A program made the position numbers and the translations under genes. This document shows, in pieces, positions 63,292 to 64,000 of a stretch of DNA of 64,000 nucleotides. How positions within the stretch are numbered: position 1 is the stretch's first letter; the number at the start of each line of letters is the position of its first letter. The stretch comes from Gordonia bronchialis DSM 43247 (lineage in GTDB: Bacteria; Actinomycetota; Actinomycetes; Mycobacteriales; Mycobacteriaceae): NCBI RefSeq assembly GCF_000024785.1, contig NC_013441.1:434001-498000 (forward strand), given 5' to 3'. Under the pieces are notes generated by a model, which had not been told where the DNA came from, ran no database searches, and was given only the letters and a program-made list of their open reading frames with translations.

Positions 63292-64000
63292 TCAACGCCA
63301 GCCGAGAGCCGGCGCCACGTGGGTGAGGATCGACTCGATGACGTGTGCGTTGTACTCGACGCCGAGCTGATTCGGCACGGTCAGCAGGAGTGTGTCCGCC
63401 GCCGCGATCGCCTCGTCCTCGCGGAGTTGTTCGATCAGCTTGTCGGGTTCGTCGGCATAGCTGCGACCGAAGCGCGCGACGCTGTTGTCGATGACACCGA
63501 CCTGGTCGTCTTCGGCGCCACCGCGGCCGAAGTACGCGCGGTCGCGATCGTCGGTGATGGCGAAGATGCTGCGGCTCACCGAGACCCGTGGCTCACGATC
63601 ATGGCCCTCCTCGGACCAGACCTTGCGGAAGCGCTCGATCTGCTCGGCCTGCAGCTGATGGAACGGGACGCCGGTGTCCTCGGTCAGTAGCGTCGAACTC
63701 ATCAGGTTCATCCCTTGGCGCGCAGTCCATTCCGCGGTCGCACGGGTGCCGGCGCCCCACCAGATGCGGTCGCGCAGACCCGGTGACTGCGGCTCGATGG
63801 GCAGCAGTCCGGGCGGGTTGGGGAACATCGGGCGCGGGTTCGGCTGGGCAAACCCCTGGCCCTCGATGACCTTCAGGAAGACATCGGTGTGCGCACGCGC
63901 CATGTCGGCATCGTCGGACCCCTCCGGCGGGACGTAGCCGAAGTACTTGTAGCCCTCGATGACCTGCTCGGGGGATCCGCGGCTTACGCCGAGTTGCAGC
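63292..64000 (-). CDS. LLM-class flavin oxidoreductase (N-terminus cut by window edge)
   Basis: Luciferase-like TIM-barrel oxidoreductase; about 236 C-terminal residues are visible and the frame runs off the right edge. Segments include LGVSRGSPEQVIEGYKYFGY, RIWWGAGTRATAEWTARQG and EDEAIAAADTLLLTVPNQLG. A repeat with QGMNLMSSTLL is typical of this group. The cofactor is FMN or F420; not determinable here. It ends 17 bases from the palindromic repeat. Confidence 0.85.
   Translation of the reverse strand, partial: LQLGVSRGSPEQVIEGYKYFGYVPPEGSDDADMARAHTDVFLKVIEGQGFAQPNPRPMFPNPPGLLPIEPQSPGLRDRIWWGAGTRATAEWTARQGMNLMSSTLLTEDTGVPFHQLQAEQIERFRKVWSEEGHDREPRVSVSRSIFAITDDRDRAYFGRGGAEDDQVGVIDNSVARFGRSYADEPDKLIEQLREDEAIAAADTLLLTVPNQLGVEYNAHVIESILTHVAPALGWR

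Overview
The window is high-GC actinobacterial DNA from the mycolic-acid group (Corynebacteriales). Gene content and order resemble Mycobacterium, and Gordonia is my best guess for the genus. The evidence is a complete nuoA-N operon next to a receiver-like gene (as at Rv3143-Rv3158), aspC/SRP RNA/dnaX followed by the tuberculostearic-acid pair tmsB-tmsA, an SRPBCC gene, ebfC-recR and gatD-murT (as at Rv3712-Rv3722c), ligC with a Prim-Pol, and an lppA/DUF1023 pair (as at Rv2542-Rv2544). Species and database identity were not tested.

Layout. 1-1023: partial secreted phosphodiesterase and a YCII protein. 1155-1349: 45-bp tandem repeat. 1367-17125: complex I operon on the minus strand, in which nuoE and nuoF read as one open frame joined through repeat DNA. 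17268-21165: receiver-like protein, a type VII secretion-type small protein, lppA, a frame-disrupted alpha/beta hydrolase and an lppA-like remnant. 21177-23629: divergent ddl and murF. 23728-30034: TipA-like MerR regulator, lipoprotein, tgt, two CNNM/CBS membrane proteins and gluQ. 30141-32280: LigC and Prim-Pol repair pair. 32290-36362: calcium/sodium exchanger, HtaA-type secreted protein, frame-disrupted NmrA protein, secreted trypsin-like protease. 36530-37416: tRNA-Ser(GGA), RHH/Doc toxin-antitoxin pair, SRP RNA. 37502-45020: aminotransferase, a second secretion-type cluster with lipoprotein and an 816-residue protein, dnaX. 45156-52558: tmsB-tmsA, SRPBCC, RluA-type synthase, VOC, DUF1330-like, RibD-C-type reductase, Imm10-like, ebfC, recR. 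52669-60104: secreted hydrolase, kinase, UdgB, a 56-residue Cys/His protein, gatD-murT, esterase, EamA transporter. 60311-62720: 5'-truncated MFS transporter and frame-disrupted glucarate dehydratase. 62756-64000: small exported protein and a partial LLM oxidoreductase.

Three themes cut across the window. First, many genes start 6-8 bases after a TANNNT-like -10 hexamer, the layout of leaderless transcripts, and this fixed many starts. Second, at least three dispersed repeat families occur, some in gene gaps and some inside reading frames (nuoE/F, the nuoF end, the rluA end). Third, three genes carry four apparent single-base losses, each within a short G or C run. These could be true mutations or sequencing errors, so the matching pseudogene calls need raw-read confirmation.

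Functional links: energy (nuo), cell wall (ddl, murF, murT-gatD), DNA repair (ligC/Prim-Pol, udgB, recR), tRNA queuosine (tgt, gluQ), membrane lipid (tmsAB) and replication (dnaX).
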